From positions 62,001-126,000 of the forward strand of contig NZ_JAAXMM010000008.1 of assembly GCF_012276985.1 (NCBI RefSeq): 64,000 nucleotides of DNA. Reading direction: 5' to 3'. The stretch comes from Agrobacterium sp. a22-2 (GTDB lineage: Bacteria > Pseudomonadota > Alphaproteobacteria > Rhizobiales > Rhizobiaceae). The notes beneath the pieces were generated by a model. That model was not told the origin of the DNA and ran no database searches. It worked only from the letters and a program-made list of their open reading frames with translations. This document shows, in pieces, positions 7,910 through 17,754 of the stretch. A program made the position numbers and the translations under genes. Each line of letters opens with the position of its first letter. The stretch's first letter is position 1.

Positions 7910-9586
7910 TCAGGATGCCCAGTACCAACTTCCCGGGTTCCAGCTGTCGATGCGGACATTGACGTTGTAGGCGATGCCCTCGGCGCCGGTTTTGTAGCCG
8001 CGGACCGTAGAATACTGGAACATCGGCAGGAACGGCAAATCGGAGCGCATGATCTCCTGTACCCTGAGATAGATCTTCTTGCGCTCCTCCGGCACGAAGA
8101 CCTGGCCACCGTCAACCAGCAGCTTATCGACCTCGGGGTTGGCGTATTGCCAGGTGTTCTGCCCCGCCCCGCCCTTGGCGCCGATCGACGTCGATTTAAA
8201 GTAGTCGGACGTATCGGGGTCGGCGCCGGTCAGGAAGTCAATGCCGACGACGACGCTGTCGAACTTCGACATCATCCAATATTCGCCCCACATGACGGCC
8301 GGCGGCAGGTTGGAAATGGTCATTTCCACGCCGATATCCTTGAACGATTGCTGCATGAACTGCTGCACCTGCTCGCGGATATGGTTGCCGGCCGTCGTCG
8401 AATTGGAGAAAGAAAGTTTGACGCCGTCCTTGGCGCGAATGCCATCGCTTCCCGGCACCCAGCCGGCCTCGTCGAGGATCTTCTTGGACTTTTCCGGGTC
8501 GTATTCGTGTTTCGGCAGATCCGGATTGGCGTAGAAGGACTGTTGCGGCATGTAGCTTTCGGTCGGCGTCGGCAGGCCGTAATAGAGCGCGTCGATGATC
8601 GTTGCCTTGTCGATCGCATGATAGAGCGCCTGACGGACGGCAAGCTCCTTGAACTGCGGTTTCTCCATGTTGAAGGTCACGGATTCGACTGTCGACCCCG
8701 GCACGACGAGCACGGTCTTGCCCTCCAGCGCCTTGGCTTCCTCGTAGTGGTCAGGCGTGATCCATTGAAGGCCGGCAACGTCGATATCGCCGGTTTTGAA
8801 CTGGGTGTAGAGTACAGTCAGGTCGGGAATATACTTATAGATCAGCCGCTCCAGATAGGGGCCATCGCCGAAATAGTCGGTATTGGCTTCGAGCGTGATG
8901 TGGTCGCCGGCGATGCGTTCCACCCATTTGAACGGGCCTGTGCCGATCGGCGCATTGTTGAACGGTGCGATGTTCTTGTCCTTTTCCGCGCCCAGCACAT
9001 GCTTGGGTACGATAAAGGTGGAGGCGAGGATAGACGGATAGGGAGCAAACGGCTTTTCCATCTTCCAGGTGATCTCGGTCGGCGAGACCACGGTCAGTTC
9101 GCGAACCAGTTCGTGGCCCGTCTTGCGCCAGCTGCGGAACTCCGGGTCGACCATCAGTTCAAGCGTGAACTTGACGTCTTCGGCGGTAAACGGTGTGCCG
9201 TCATGCCATTTCACGTCGTCGCGCAGCTTGACCTTCCAGGCAAGGCCATCGGCCGAGATGCCGCCGTTCTCCACGGTCGGTACTTCGATGGCGAGCGCCG
9301 GCGTGAACTTGCCTTCCGGGTCGATGGCGAAGAGCGGATCGAACAGGCTGAAATGGATCCCTTCGTCCACCTCGATATGCAGCAGATGCGGGTTGAAGAC
9401 GGTTGGCTCCTGCGAGAAGCCGACGATCATCTGGCCGGTCGGTTTGGCCGGCGGCGTTGCGGCAAAGGCCCGGTCCCGGCCGAGCAGATTGGGCATGACC
9501 AGACCGGAGGCGCTGGCGAGGGCCATCATGGTCAGGGCTTGGCGTCGTGTCGGATTGAGAATTGCATTCCTGGATTTGTCAGACAT
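7910..9586 (-). CDS. Periplasmic solute-binding protein, family 5 (dipeptide/opine type)
   Basis: A 558-aa extracytoplasmic binding protein (SBP_bac_5). The N-terminus has a twin-arginine-like signal (NPTRRQALTMMALASASG) and an Ala-X-Ala cleavage region near residue 42. The mature part has family 5 features: QMIVGFSQEPTVFNP near the start, WKVKLRDDVKWHDGTPFTAEDV around 115, and GTGPFKW in the middle. Family members bind oligopeptides, opines, nickel or glycosides; the adjacent DAO enzymes suggest an amino-acid conjugate or amine, but this is inference. Encoded first among the importer genes, downstream of the second DAO gene. Confidence 0.9.
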   Translation of the reverse strand: MSDKSRNAILNPTRRQALTMMALASASGLVMPNLLGRDRAFAATPPAKPTGQMIVGFSQEPTVFNPHLLHIEVDEGIHFSLFDPLFAIDPEGKFTPALAIEVPTVENGGISADGLAWKVKLRDDVKWHDGTPFTAEDVKFTLELMVDPEFRSWRKTGHELVRELTVVSPTEITWKMEKPFAPYPSILASTFIVPKHVLGAEKDKNIAPFNNAPIGTGPFKWVERIAGDHITLEANTDYFGDGPYLERLIYKYIPDLTVLYTQFKTGDIDVAGLQWITPDHYEEAKALEGKTVLVVPGSTVESVTFNMEKPQFKELAVRQALYHAIDKATIIDALYYGLPTPTESYMPQQSFYANPDLPKHEYDPEKSKKILDEAGWVPGSDGIRAKDGVKLSFSNSTTAGNHIREQVQQFMQQSFKDIGVEMTISNLPPAVMWGEYWMMSKFDSVVVGIDFLTGADPDTSDYFKSTSIGAKGGAGQNTWQYANPEVDKLLVDGGQVFVPEERKKIYLRVQEIMRSDLPFLPMFQYSTVRGYKTGAEGIAYNVNVRIDSWNPGSWYWAS

Positions 9587-9671
9587 CAGTCTATTCCCTT
9601 TGCTGTTGCTCAGTCACTGTTCCACTTTGTTTTTCTTATCGTTTATGCGCTCTGCCTTCGTTTCGGGCAGA

Positions 9672-11003
9672 CTAGAACCCACTGATCAGCTCGATCTTCG
9701 AGCCGTCGGAAAAGCGGGAAAATCGGAAATCCTTCGGGTCGACGATCGGCGGTCTGCCGGTGACGATATCGGCCATCAGGCAACCCGCCGCCGGGCCGAT
9801 GCCGAAGCCATGGCCGGAAAAACCGGTGGCGATGTGAAAGCCGGGGATGGCGTCTATGGCCGATATGACCGGCACGGCATCCGGCGTCACGTCGATATAA
9901 CCGGCCCAACGCTGGGCGATCTCGGCCTTCTCGAAGACGGGAAACGCCTTTTTCAGATTGGCAAGTGCCAGGTCGGACAGCTTTGCCGAGGGCTTTGGAT
10001 CGAGCACGCGATTATATTCGAACGGGCTCGCCTCATCCATGGCCCAGCGGTTCGGGATGCGCGCCTCGTCGAAGAAGCGGCTGCCGAGCCGGAACTTCAG
10101 CGAGCGCCATTCCTTACCGAGCGCCGGCAGGAAGTGCCGGGCATAGCGGAAGGATTTCGGCACGATGTCGACGATATTCTCGTGGCCGGAGGCAATCGTA
10201 TAGCCGCCATCCTGGCGCTTGCGCACCGCAAAGCCATTCGACCAGATGGCCTGTTCCGGCCCGCCCACAAGCGGCTTGGTGCGCAGCACCGAATTCATCA
10301 CCTTCAACTGTGGCAGGTCGATGCCGAAATTTCCCGAAAACAGGCTGGACCAGGCGCCACCGGCCAGAACCACGGCACTGCAGGCGATGGATCCGCGCTC
10401 CGTCACGACACCCGAAATCCGACCACCGGAGGTTTCTATGCCACGCACGGCGCATTCCGTCAGGATAGTCGCACCTTTTTCGCGGGCGGCTTCCGCGATG
10501 GCCGGCGCTGCTTTCTGCGGCTCGGCCCGCCCGTCCGCACTGGTAAACAGCGCCCCCTTCACGTCGAGATTGGCGTTTGGAAACATCGCCTTGAATTCAC
10601 CACCGCTCAGCATGCGCGAGTCGAACTGGTAGCCCTCGAGATTGCGGTTCCAGCGCTCGTGCTCGGCATATTCCTTGTCGGTTGCGCAGGTAAACATGAT
10701 GCCGGCGCGCGTGTAGCCGAGATCCCGCCCGGTTCTCTTGTCGAGCGTGTTCCAGATGCGCAGTGCCTCCGCCATTAGCGGAACCTCACGGGGGTCGCGG
10801 CGCGAAATCCGGACCCAACCCCAGTTGCGGCTCGATTGCTCATGCCCGATGCCGCCCTTTTCGCACAAGGCGACCCGCAAGCCGCGTTCGGCAAGTTCAA
10901 GCGCTGTCGACGTGCCGATGATGCCGCCGCCGATGACGACGACATCCACTTCCTTCGGCAAATCACTGTCCCCGTGGACGGGAACGACATAAGGTCCGGG
11001 CAT
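9672..11003 (-). CDS. FAD-dependent oxidoreductase, DAO family (D-amino-acid dehydrogenase-like)
   Basis: A 443-aa flavoprotein with VDVVVIGGGIIGTSTAL near residue 20 and the E-K/G-(H)EQSSRN segment typical of DAO-superfamily dehydrogenases. C-terminal GFSGHGFGIGPAAG is the usual second FAD contact. Its ATG lies two bases after the SDR stop (TGATCATG), with GAGGAG within the SDR end, so translation is probably coupled. It is distinct in sequence from the other DAO enzyme at 4634-5956; two such enzymes around one importer suggest sequential or alternative oxidation of imported amino compounds. Substrate unknown. Confidence 0.85.
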   Translation of the reverse strand: MPGPYVVPVHGDSDLPKEVDVVVIGGGIIGTSTALELAERGLRVALCEKGGIGHEQSSRNWGWVRISRRDPREVPLMAEALRIWNTLDKRTGRDLGYTRAGIMFTCATDKEYAEHERWNRNLEGYQFDSRMLSGGEFKAMFPNANLDVKGALFTSADGRAEPQKAAPAIAEAAREKGATILTECAVRGIETSGGRISGVVTERGSIACSAVVLAGGAWSSLFSGNFGIDLPQLKVMNSVLRTKPLVGGPEQAIWSNGFAVRKRQDGGYTIASGHENIVDIVPKSFRYARHFLPALGKEWRSLKFRLGSRFFDEARIPNRWAMDEASPFEYNRVLDPKPSAKLSDLALANLKKAFPVFEKAEIAQRWAGYIDVTPDAVPVISAIDAIPGFHIATGFSGHGFGIGPAAGCLMADIVTGRPPIVDPKDFRFSRFSDGSKIELISGF

Positions 11004-11005
11004 GA

Positions 11006-11704
11006 TCAGTAGGACTCCTCAAGCTGGCAATTGATGGCAAATTCCGCGACGCTCGCCTCGTTCGGCAGGTCGAGCAGCATGGCAATGATGCGCGCGAGAT
11101 CGCGCGGGTCGGTCATCTGGTCTTCGGGGCGGTTGGTCAGGCCGCGGGCCATGTCGGTTGCCACAAAACCCGGGCAGACAGCCGTGGCTCGGATCCCGGC
11201 ATCCCAGCCGGCATGCCGGATGCCGTGGGCAAGGGCGACGGCGGCAAACTTGGACAGCGAATAAAGCCCGGCGCTGGCACTCTTCACCCGCTTGCCCGAC
11301 AGCGAACCGAGAATAATGACACGGCCGCGGCCACCGGCCGAGAGGGGCTCCCAGGCGGCCTTGGCAAGCCGACGCGGTGCCCTGACATTGACCGCCATCG
11401 TTGCCTCGAAATCCTCCTCGTCCGCCTCGATGACCGTTTTCGGGATCATGATGCCGGCATTGGCGACAATGGCGTCGATACGGCCGAAGGAGGCCATGGC
11501 GTCTGCCACCCAGGCCGCTTCTGCCTTTGTATCGTCCGCATCATAGGCAAAGAGCCTGACCCGGTCGGCATCCGCCCAGTCCGGCAATTCGGGCTTGCGC
11601 ATGCCAAGCGAAAGGCACCATCCCTGGTCCGAAAGCGATCGCGCCACTTCCGCGCCGATGCCGCGATTGGCCCCTGAAATCAACGCTACACGTCCTGCCG
11701 TCAT
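11006..11704 (-). CDS. Short-chain dehydrogenase/reductase (SDR)
   Basis: A 232-aa classical SDR. The cofactor motif is ALISGANRGIGAEVAR near residue 7 (TGxxxGIG type with Ser replacing Thr), the NAG motif is VANAGIM, and the active-site residues are visible as the Ser in ILGSLSGKR and the Y-S-L-S-K version of YxxxK. It would oxidise or reduce an alcohol/ketone with NAD(P). Located 24 bases after the MarR gene and coupled to the DAO gene, it probably acts in the same catabolic route. Confidence 0.85.
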   Translation of the reverse strand: MTAGRVALISGANRGIGAEVARSLSDQGWCLSLGMRKPELPDWADADRVRLFAYDADDTKAEAAWVADAMASFGRIDAIVANAGIMIPKTVIEADEEDFEATMAVNVRAPRRLAKAAWEPLSAGGRGRVIILGSLSGKRVKSASAGLYSLSKFAAVALAHGIRHAGWDAGIRATAVCPGFVATDMARGLTNRPEDQMTDPRDLARIIAMLLDLPNEASVAEFAINCQLEESY

Positions 11705-11727
11705 GGCATGGTCTCCAGTTTCACTGT

Positions 11728-12213
11728 TCAGGATAGGCCGGCGATCCGCCGATAGGCCCGGCGCAGGATATCCATCAGCAGGGCCTGTTCGTCTTCAGGA
11801 ATAAAATGGAAAAAGTCCTTGGATTGCTGGGTCACGATGGCGCGCACCTGCTCGGCCAATGCAGCACCCTTTGCCGTGATGTAGAGTTCCTGCGCCCGAT
11901 TGTCGTCGACCGATGTCTCGCGGGTCAGAAGCCCGTGCGCTTCCATCTGATCGACCAGCCGGCCGGTTGCCGACCGGTCCTTCAGGATGAGCTGGGCAAT
12001 AACGGAGGGCCGAATTCCCGGATGGCTGTCGACCATCAGCAGGGTGGTGATCTTTCCGGTGCCGCGCGCCACGTCATAGCCCTCCAGCCGCTCATCCAGA
12101 TCGCGCGACACGGCCAGATTGACGGTGCGGATATAGAAACTCAGCGTATCTTCCAGCACATCGAGATCGATGTCGCTGATCGAGACGGGCGGAGATTTCT
12201 TTCGATCAGGCAC
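11728..12213 (-). CDS. MarR-family transcriptional regulator
   Basis: A 161-aa winged-helix regulator. The helix-turn-helix region is around residues 50-105 (GIRPSVIAQLILKDRSATGRLV, then the wing with DNRAQELYITAKG). The start is GTG at 12213, preceded by AAGGAG with good spacing; no ATG fits. It opens the minus-strand run that contains the SDR, DAO enzymes and importer, which it probably controls. MarR proteins are often released by small phenolic or amine ligands; the ligand here is not predictable. Confidence 0.88.
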   Translation of the reverse strand: MPDRKKSPPVSISDIDLDVLEDTLSFYIRTVNLAVSRDLDERLEGYDVARGTGKITTLLMVDSHPGIRPSVIAQLILKDRSATGRLVDQMEAHGLLTRETSVDDNRAQELYITAKGAALAEQVRAIVTQQSKDFFHFIPEDEQALLMDILRRAYRRIAGLS

Positions 12214-12438
12214 GGCGAAGGCTCCTTGGGATATAGGGATAGCGCGCCTTTTCTCGACACGAGAACAGGATTTGAAGAACGGGAGGCGGCAGGGTCAGGC
12301 TGTCTTGCGAGGACCATGATTTGCCAGATAGTGGATAAATGCAATTATTTTTTTGAGGCCGCCGCCGGTATTTTATTCACAGCATTCCCGTGCCTATCCG
12401 TTGTGCAGCCAACCTGTGCATATGCCGCAGAAACGACA

Positions 12439-12470
12439 AAAGCCGCCCCGTTTCGCAGCAGGGCGGCTTT
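12439..12470 (-). terminator. Terminator after the Dpp-type ATPase gene
   Basis: AAAGCCGCCC (12439-12448) and GGGCGGCTTT (12461-12470) form a 10-bp stem. On the minus strand the stem is followed by a short T-rich run. It separates the ATPase gene from the MarR-led operon. Confidence 0.75.
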
Positions 12471-12493
12471 GCAGAATACCCGGATGCCTGTCG

Positions 12494-14140
12494 TCAGGCG
12501 GCAGGTTCCCATTCGGCGCCGGGAATGGCGGACACCAGCTTGCGCGTATAGTCATGGCGCGGGGCGCGAAAGATCTGCGAGGGCGGCCCGTATTCGACGA
12601 TCTCGCCCTTGTACATCACGGCCACCTCGTCGCAGATCTGACTGGCGACGCGCAGGTCATGGGTGATGAACATCATCGCCACCTTGGTTTCCTTCTGGAT
12701 CGCCGTCAGCAGTTCGAGGATCTGCGCCTGGATCGAAACGTCGAGCGCCGATACGGCCTCGTCGGCCACCAGCAGCACTGGGTCGAACATCAGCGCCCGC
12801 GCGATGCCGATGCGCTGCCGCTGACCGCCGGAGAATTCGTGCGGAAAGCGGTCATAGGCGCCTTCATCCAGGCCCACGAGTTTCAAGGTTCGAAGCGCTT
12901 TCGCCTTGGCCTCCGACGCGGACACGCCGTGCGCCATCGGCCCGACGGTCAGCACCTTACCGATCGTGTGGCGCGGGTTGAGCGAGGCAAAAGGATCCTG
13001 GAAAATCATCTGGATATAGGGACGCATCGAGCGAAAGGCGTCGTTCGACATGGGAGCGATATCACGACCGTCGAACAGGATCTTGCCGCCATCCGACTCC
13101 ATCAGCTTGAGGAGAACACGACCGAGCGAAGACTTGCCGGAGCCGGATTCCCCGACGACGCCGAGGGTTCGACCCTTGCGGATCGAGAAGCTGACGTCGT
13201 TGACCGCCTTGACCGTCCGTCCCTTGGAAAAGAACCCGCCCGACGTTTGGTAAGTCTTGCTGAGGTTCGAAACTTCCAGCACGACCGGCGTATCGGCCGC
13301 TCCCTCGCGATCCTTCGCGGTCATGCGTGGCACAGCGGCGATCAGGCGCTTCGTATAGGGATGCTGTGGCGTGTTGAGCACCACCTCAGCCGGCCCCTGC
13401 TCGACGAGATGGCCTTTTTCCATGACGATGACGCGGTCCGCGATCTCAGCGACCACGCCGAAATCATGGGTGATGAACATGACGCTCATGTTCTTGCGGC
13501 GCTGGATCTTGCGGATCAGGTCCAGAATCTGCGCCTGTGTGGTGACATCAAGCGCCGTCGTCGGCTCATCGGCGATCAGCACGTCCGGATCGAGCGCCAG
13601 CGCCATGGCGATCATGACGCGCTGCCGCTGGCCGCCGGACAGCCGGAAGGGATATTGATGCTGCAGCAGTGCGGGGTCGGGCAGGCCGACCTCGCTCAGA
13701 AGATCGAGGATCTTGGCGGCACGGCTTTCTGACGTTCCGACGCCATCCGCCTCCATCACCTCGGCTATCTGGTCGCCGATCGTCATCAGCGGATTGAGCG
13801 CCGACAGCGGATCCTGGAAGATGATCGAGACGGCTCGACCGCGCAAAGTCCGCAGTGTCTTCTCGTCGGTCCGGATCAGGTCCATGCCTTTGAACAGAAT
13901 GCTGCCGTGGGTGACGGTGATGGCCGAGGAGAGCAATCCCATGATGGCATTGGCCGTCACCGACTTGCCCGAACCGGACTCGCCGATGATGCAGAGAATT
14001 TCGCCCGACAACAGATCAAAGGAGATGTCGCTCACCGCATGGGCCCGCTCCATGTTCTTCGGCAGGCTGACGGTCAACTCCCTAACCGACAACGCGATGC
14101 CGTCTTCGGCTTTTGTTTTTACAGTTTCAGTCTGCACCAT
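12494..14140 (-). CDS. Fused double ABC ATPase, DppD-DppF type
   Basis: A 548-aa protein with two complete ABC ATPase domains. Each has a Walker A (GESGSGKS near residues 55 and 320), a signature (LSGGQRQR and FSGGQRQR) and a Walker B ([12 protein letters not shown] and [12 protein letters not shown]). The first half resembles DppD, the second DppF; the fusion is common for opine/peptide importers in rhizobia. It energises the DppB/C permeases at 5973-7824. It is transcribed in the same direction but separated from them by a terminator and the MarR gene, so it may have its own promoter upstream of 14140. Confidence 0.9.
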   Translation of the reverse strand: MVQTETVKTKAEDGIALSVRELTVSLPKNMERAHAVSDISFDLLSGEILCIIGESGSGKSVTANAIMGLLSSAITVTHGSILFKGMDLIRTDEKTLRTLRGRAVSIIFQDPLSALNPLMTIGDQIAEVMEADGVGTSESRAAKILDLLSEVGLPDPALLQHQYPFRLSGGQRQRVMIAMALALDPDVLIADEPTTALDVTTQAQILDLIRKIQRRKNMSVMFITHDFGVVAEIADRVIVMEKGHLVEQGPAEVVLNTPQHPYTKRLIAAVPRMTAKDREGAADTPVVLEVSNLSKTYQTSGGFFSKGRTVKAVNDVSFSIRKGRTLGVVGESGSGKSSLGRVLLKLMESDGGKILFDGRDIAPMSNDAFRSMRPYIQMIFQDPFASLNPRHTIGKVLTVGPMAHGVSASEAKAKALRTLKLVGLDEGAYDRFPHEFSGGQRQRIGIARALMFDPVLLVADEAVSALDVSIQAQILELLTAIQKETKVAMMFITHDLRVASQICDEVAVMYKGEIVEYGPPSQIFRAPRHDYTRKLVSAIPGAEWEPAA

Positions 14141-14466
14141 GCTGATCCCCTTGCCGTATGGTTGTCACAATCGGTTAAGCAAGAATGATGCCGAGTACGC
14201 TCTCTGGCAACCGAGAACGTTCGTCGTCTTCGGACTGCCGCCGGCCTTGCGCACCGAGTGGCGCACAATTGGAAAAATGGGGCGACCACTCTGGGGTTCC
14301 TGGAGTGAGCTCACCTCCTGATTACGCCGCACGGGGCGAAAAGCGGCACACCAGACGACTTCGAGAGGATATCGTGTAATCCTCCCAGCAGTTTTGCACG
14401 GTTTGCAAAGCCCTATGAAAACCAAGGACGGAGCCGCCGCGTAAGCGGCGGTTCTCCCGGTTTCAA
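14141..14466. other. Intergenic region at the left edge of the IS-bounded block
   Basis: About 325 bases without a supported gene. It contains a GC-rich inverted repeat (GCCGCCGC / GCGGCGG near 14432-14452) just before the truncated IS6 copy. It should also hold the promoter for the ATPase gene on the minus strand. Short open frames give no recognisable product. Confidence 0.4.
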
Positions 14467-14701
14467 CGAGAACGGATCATGAAGGGCTTCACGTCAGCCC
14501 GACGTCTCCAGTGCTTCGTTTCAATCCGTGACCCTGTCGCCAACCTTTTCCACATTCCGCGCCACGAGATCTCGTCAGACCATCACCGCGAACTGACAAC
14601 CGAAGCCATGCAGATGTGGAATGAAATCGCGCGCCTGCAAACCGCATAAGCGAAAGCCGCGCGCAACATTTTTGACCGGTGGCGGTTAACTTTACGGTGC
14701 C
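14467..14701 (+). mobile_element. IS6-family transposase remnant (C-terminus and right end), copy 1
   Basis: Plus-strand translation gives the C-terminus of an IS6/IS240-type DDE transposase: ERIMKGFTSARRLQ, then a segment with NLFHIPRHEIS, ending in ARLQTA followed by TAA at about 14647. After the stop, the sequence ends in a terminal-repeat-like GGCGGTTAACTTTACGGTGCC at 14691-14701. About 235 bp are nearly identical to the inverted copy at 30656-30922. Everything upstream of ERIM (catalytic DDE domain) is missing, so this is inactive. The right end faces the inner side of the 16-kb block. Confidence 0.82.
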
Positions 14702-14795
14702 TCTCCAGTGCATCGCGCCCGCCAAGCGGAAAAAGCATGGCGAGGGCAGCATCCGCGCCGGGATCGCAATCGTAGAGGAAGCGTGTGATGGTCAA
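14702..14795 (-). pseudogene. Nucleoside hydrolase 5' fragment
   Basis: The minus strand reads ITRFLYDCDPGADAALAML from a TTG near 14795. This matches the N-terminal DxDPGxDDA metal-binding motif of inosine-uridine nucleoside hydrolases, with the second Asp of the pair changed to Ala. The reading is cut off after about 30 codons by the IS6 end at 14701. It starts four bases after the stop of the ABC ATPase gene, so a nucleoside hydrolase was probably once the next gene in that operon. Confidence 0.6.
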
Positions 14796-14798
14796 GGC

Positions 14799-15857
14799 TT
14801 AGTCCTTGTCGACGAGAAAACGAGCGGCTTCAGGCGCCCAACCGAAACGGACCGTCGCCCCCACCGCCACGTCACCGGCCTGGGCCGGGGCGCGGGCGAT
14901 GATCTCCTGCTCGCCGGCATCGATGATGACCCGCAGTTCGGAGCCGCCATAGACGGTTTCGCGCACCAGGCCTTCGCAGACACCTTTGCCAAGGGTGATC
15001 GCCTCCGGCCGCACGACGACGGCACCCTTGGTGCCATCGGCGGCAACAGCGCCCGCAAGCGGCAGCGTGCCGATCGCGGTTTCGAGTGCGCCGCCCCTGA
15101 CCGTGCCGCGCAGGATCGAGGACAAGCCGATGAAATCAGCGGCGAACAGGTTTTCCGGCTCCTCATACATCTGCCGCGGCGTGCCGAGCTGCGCAATCTT
15201 ACCGTCGTTCATCAGGCAGATGCGGTCGGAAAGCGCCAGCGCCTCCTGCTGGTCATGGGTCACGAAGATGATCGTGGCCCCCGTCTCGCGGTGAATGCGC
15301 TTGATTTCGATCTGCATCACCTCGCGCAGTTTGGCATCGAGTGCGCCAAGCGGCTCGTCCATCAGAATGATGGCGGGATCGTAGACCAGGCAGCGCGCCA
15401 GCGCCACGCGCTGCTGCTGGCCGCCGGACAGTTGCGAGGGCGAGCGGTCTGCTGCGTGGGAGAGCCCGACGGTTTCCAGCGCCCTGGCCACTTTCGCACC
15501 GATCTCCGCCTTCGGCAGGTTGCGCATCTTCAGCGCGAAGCCGACATTCTCGGCCACGCTCATATGCGGAAACAGCGCGTAGTTCTGGAAGACCACGCCG
15601 ATGTCGCGCTTGTTGACCGCGGCATGGGTCTGGTCCTTGCCATCGACGACGACAGTGCCCGACGTCGGCTCCTGCAGGCCGCAAATGAGCTGCAGAAGAG
15701 TGGTCTTGCCGGAACCCGACGGGCCGAGCAGCGTGAGCAACTCCCCCTTGCGCACATCGAGATCGACGTGGTCGAGGGCGATGGTGTGGCCGTAGAGCTT
15801 GGCGAGCCCGCGAACCTGAAGCTTGATGTCCGGCGTGTTGACAGATGCGGCTGACAT
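14799..15857 (-). CDS. ABC transporter ATPase, PotA type
   Basis: A 352-aa ATPase of the spermidine/putrescine-iron(III) importer family. It has Walker A GPSGSGKTTLL near residue 40, signature LSGGQQQR, Walker B ILMDEPLGALD, the H-loop FVTHDQQEA, and a C-terminal TOBE-like domain. Start at 15857 (MSAASVNTP) follows AAGGAA; an alternative ATG at 15905 abuts the permease stop. It is the last complete gene of the importer operon at 14799-18825 and was followed by a nucleoside hydrolase before IS disruption. Substrate class (polyamine or related cation) is by family only. Confidence 0.88.
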   Translation of the reverse strand: MSAASVNTPDIKLQVRGLAKLYGHTIALDHVDLDVRKGELLTLLGPSGSGKTTLLQLICGLQEPTSGTVVVDGKDQTHAAVNKRDIGVVFQNYALFPHMSVAENVGFALKMRNLPKAEIGAKVARALETVGLSHAADRSPSQLSGGQQQRVALARCLVYDPAIILMDEPLGALDAKLREVMQIEIKRIHRETGATIIFVTHDQQEALALSDRICLMNDGKIAQLGTPRQMYEEPENLFAADFIGLSSILRGTVRGGALETAIGTLPLAGAVAADGTKGAVVVRPEAITLGKGVCEGLVRETVYGGSELRVIIDAGEQEIIARAPAQAGDVAVGATVRFGWAPEAARFLVDKD

Positions 15858-15906
15858 GTCGAAAGGGGTTCCTTTGGTCGTGATGGGAGAGGCGGCCATA
15901 CGCATG

Positions 15907-17643
15907 TCAGCGAGGCCTTGCCTTTTCGGCGATGACGAAGAGCACGGTCACCACCGCCACGATGAAGACCGAGGCCGCGGCCAGGGTCGGGGAAATGCTG
16001 AGGATGATATCGTCCCACATCTGCTTGGGCAGTGTCTGCTTGACGCCGGCCCCGACGAAAAGCGCGATGGTAAGCTCCTCGAAGGAATGCAGCAGGCCGA
16101 ACAGGAAGGCCGCGACCGCGCCGCCCTTGACCAGCGGGAGAAGGATGAGGCGGATCTGCTGCCAGCGGTTGGCGCCAAGCGTTGCCGCCGCCTGCAGCAG
16201 CCGCCAGTCGACGCTGCGGAACGTCGTCAGCAGAATGACGAAGACGACAGGCATGGCCGACAGCGTGTGGCCGAGCACGATACCCGTATCGGTCGCGATC
16301 AGCCCGATCTTGGCCATCACGTAGAACAGTGAAACGCCGATCACGATGTTGGGCACGACCATGGGCAGCATGAAGGACAGGAAGATCAGTCCGCCGGCCT
16401 TGCGCTGCGAGCGGGCGAGACCATAGGCGGCCATGCCGGAAATGATTGTCGCGATGACGCCCGTCACGATGGCGATGATCGCCGAGCGCGTCGTCGCCCC
16501 CATCCACTGGTCGTCGCCCAGATAGGCCTGGAACCAGCGCAGCGAGAAGCTTTTCGGCGGGAATTCGAGGAAGCTCGATCCCGAGAAGGCCATCGGCGGG
16601 AAAGCCAGCACCGGCACGATCAGCATGGCGATGACCAGCCAGACGAAGACGGTGAAGGCGCCGCGCCCAAGACGCGCCGGAATGAGCCGGGCAATGAAAT
16701 CACTGACCCCTGCGCCGATCTCGATGATCACTCCGCCGATCGCGTCGATGACGCCTGCGCGCCTTGCAACGGCGCCATTTCCCGAGACGGCCGACATTCC
16801 GAAGAGACGGTCATAGAGGGCGATAGTGATCAGCGTTACGGCGAGCAGAAGGGCCGCCAGGGCGCCTGCAAGCCGCAGGTTGAACAGTTTCTGCACCTGG
16901 GTGATCATCATCTGGCCAATGACAGTCTCATTGGGCGAGCCCAGCAGCGCCGGCGTGATGAAGAAGCCGAGCCCCATGACGAAGACCAGCAGGCCGGCAG
17001 CGGCCACGCCCGGCATGGAGAGCGGCGTGAAGATGCGCCAGAAGGCCTGGGCGCGGCTTGCGCCCATGGTCATGGCGGCCGGCATCAGGCGGCTGTCGAT
17101 GGCAAGCATGGTCGGCAGCATGGTCAATATGGCGATCGGCAGCATGGCATGGGCCATGCCGAAGATCACGGCGCCGCGCCCGTAGAGCAGGTTGAGTTCC
17201 GTATCGAAGCCCATGCCCGTCAGGAGCTGCGCGACGATGCCCTTGCGGGCCAGAAGCACGATCCAGGCGAAATTCTTCAGGAGGGGACTGACCCAGAACG
17301 GCAGCAGCACCAGCCACATGGCCATGCGCCGGCGGCGTTCCTCCATGCCGGCAAGCCAGACCGCGATCGGATAGCCAACCAGAAGACAGACGATGGTGAC
17401 CTGTGCGGCGATTGAAAATGTGTTGACGAGAACCTTCACATAGACCCCGGCCGAGAACATCTGTTCATAGACGCTGAGATCGAACGCGCCGGATTTCGGA
17501 TCGACGAAGGATTGCCAGATGAGGGCACCGGCCGGAAAGATCAGAAGCAGCACCATGTAGGCGAGACCCGGCGCGGAAAGCCACAGGCTGTCAGGCCGGA
17601 AGCGCTGGCGTGCTACGGTGTCTTTGTCGGAAAGTGCAACCAT
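15907..17643 (-). CDS. Fused ABC permease (PotB-PotC type, two permease domains)
   Basis: A 578-aa inner-membrane protein containing both permease units of a polyamine/iron-type importer in one chain. The first half has about six hydrophobic segments and an EAA loop around AAMTMGASRAQAFWRI. The second half, starting near residue 300, repeats the arrangement with AAATLGANRWQQIRLI as its EAA loop. Fused permeases occur in the FbpB/ThiP-like group. It lies between the binding-protein and ATPase genes and completes a three-gene importer. Confidence 0.88.
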   Translation of the reverse strand: MVALSDKDTVARQRFRPDSLWLSAPGLAYMVLLLIFPAGALIWQSFVDPKSGAFDLSVYEQMFSAGVYVKVLVNTFSIAAQVTIVCLLVGYPIAVWLAGMEERRRRMAMWLVLLPFWVSPLLKNFAWIVLLARKGIVAQLLTGMGFDTELNLLYGRGAVIFGMAHAMLPIAILTMLPTMLAIDSRLMPAAMTMGASRAQAFWRIFTPLSMPGVAAAGLLVFVMGLGFFITPALLGSPNETVIGQMMITQVQKLFNLRLAGALAALLLAVTLITIALYDRLFGMSAVSGNGAVARRAGVIDAIGGVIIEIGAGVSDFIARLIPARLGRGAFTVFVWLVIAMLIVPVLAFPPMAFSGSSFLEFPPKSFSLRWFQAYLGDDQWMGATTRSAIIAIVTGVIATIISGMAAYGLARSQRKAGGLIFLSFMLPMVVPNIVIGVSLFYVMAKIGLIATDTGIVLGHTLSAMPVVFVILLTTFRSVDWRLLQAAATLGANRWQQIRLILLPLVKGGAVAAFLFGLLHSFEELTIALFVGAGVKQTLPKQMWDDIILSISPTLAAASVFIVAVVTVLFVIAEKARPR

Positions 17644-17754
17644 GGTGGTCCCGTTTATTGAAATGGCCCGTTCCGCATGTCACGAAACCGGGCCACCTTT
17701 GTCAGATAGGGGGCTGCGCCGGAAGGCGAATCCTAAAGCTCGGGCGGCCGAAGA

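Noticed and set aside
7856..9685. Long plus-strand open frame opposite the family 5 binding protein
   Set aside because: Shadow of the high-GC binding-protein gene.
14185..14425. Short frames upstream of the truncated IS6 copy
   Set aside because: No family match or ribosome-binding site; treated as intergenic.
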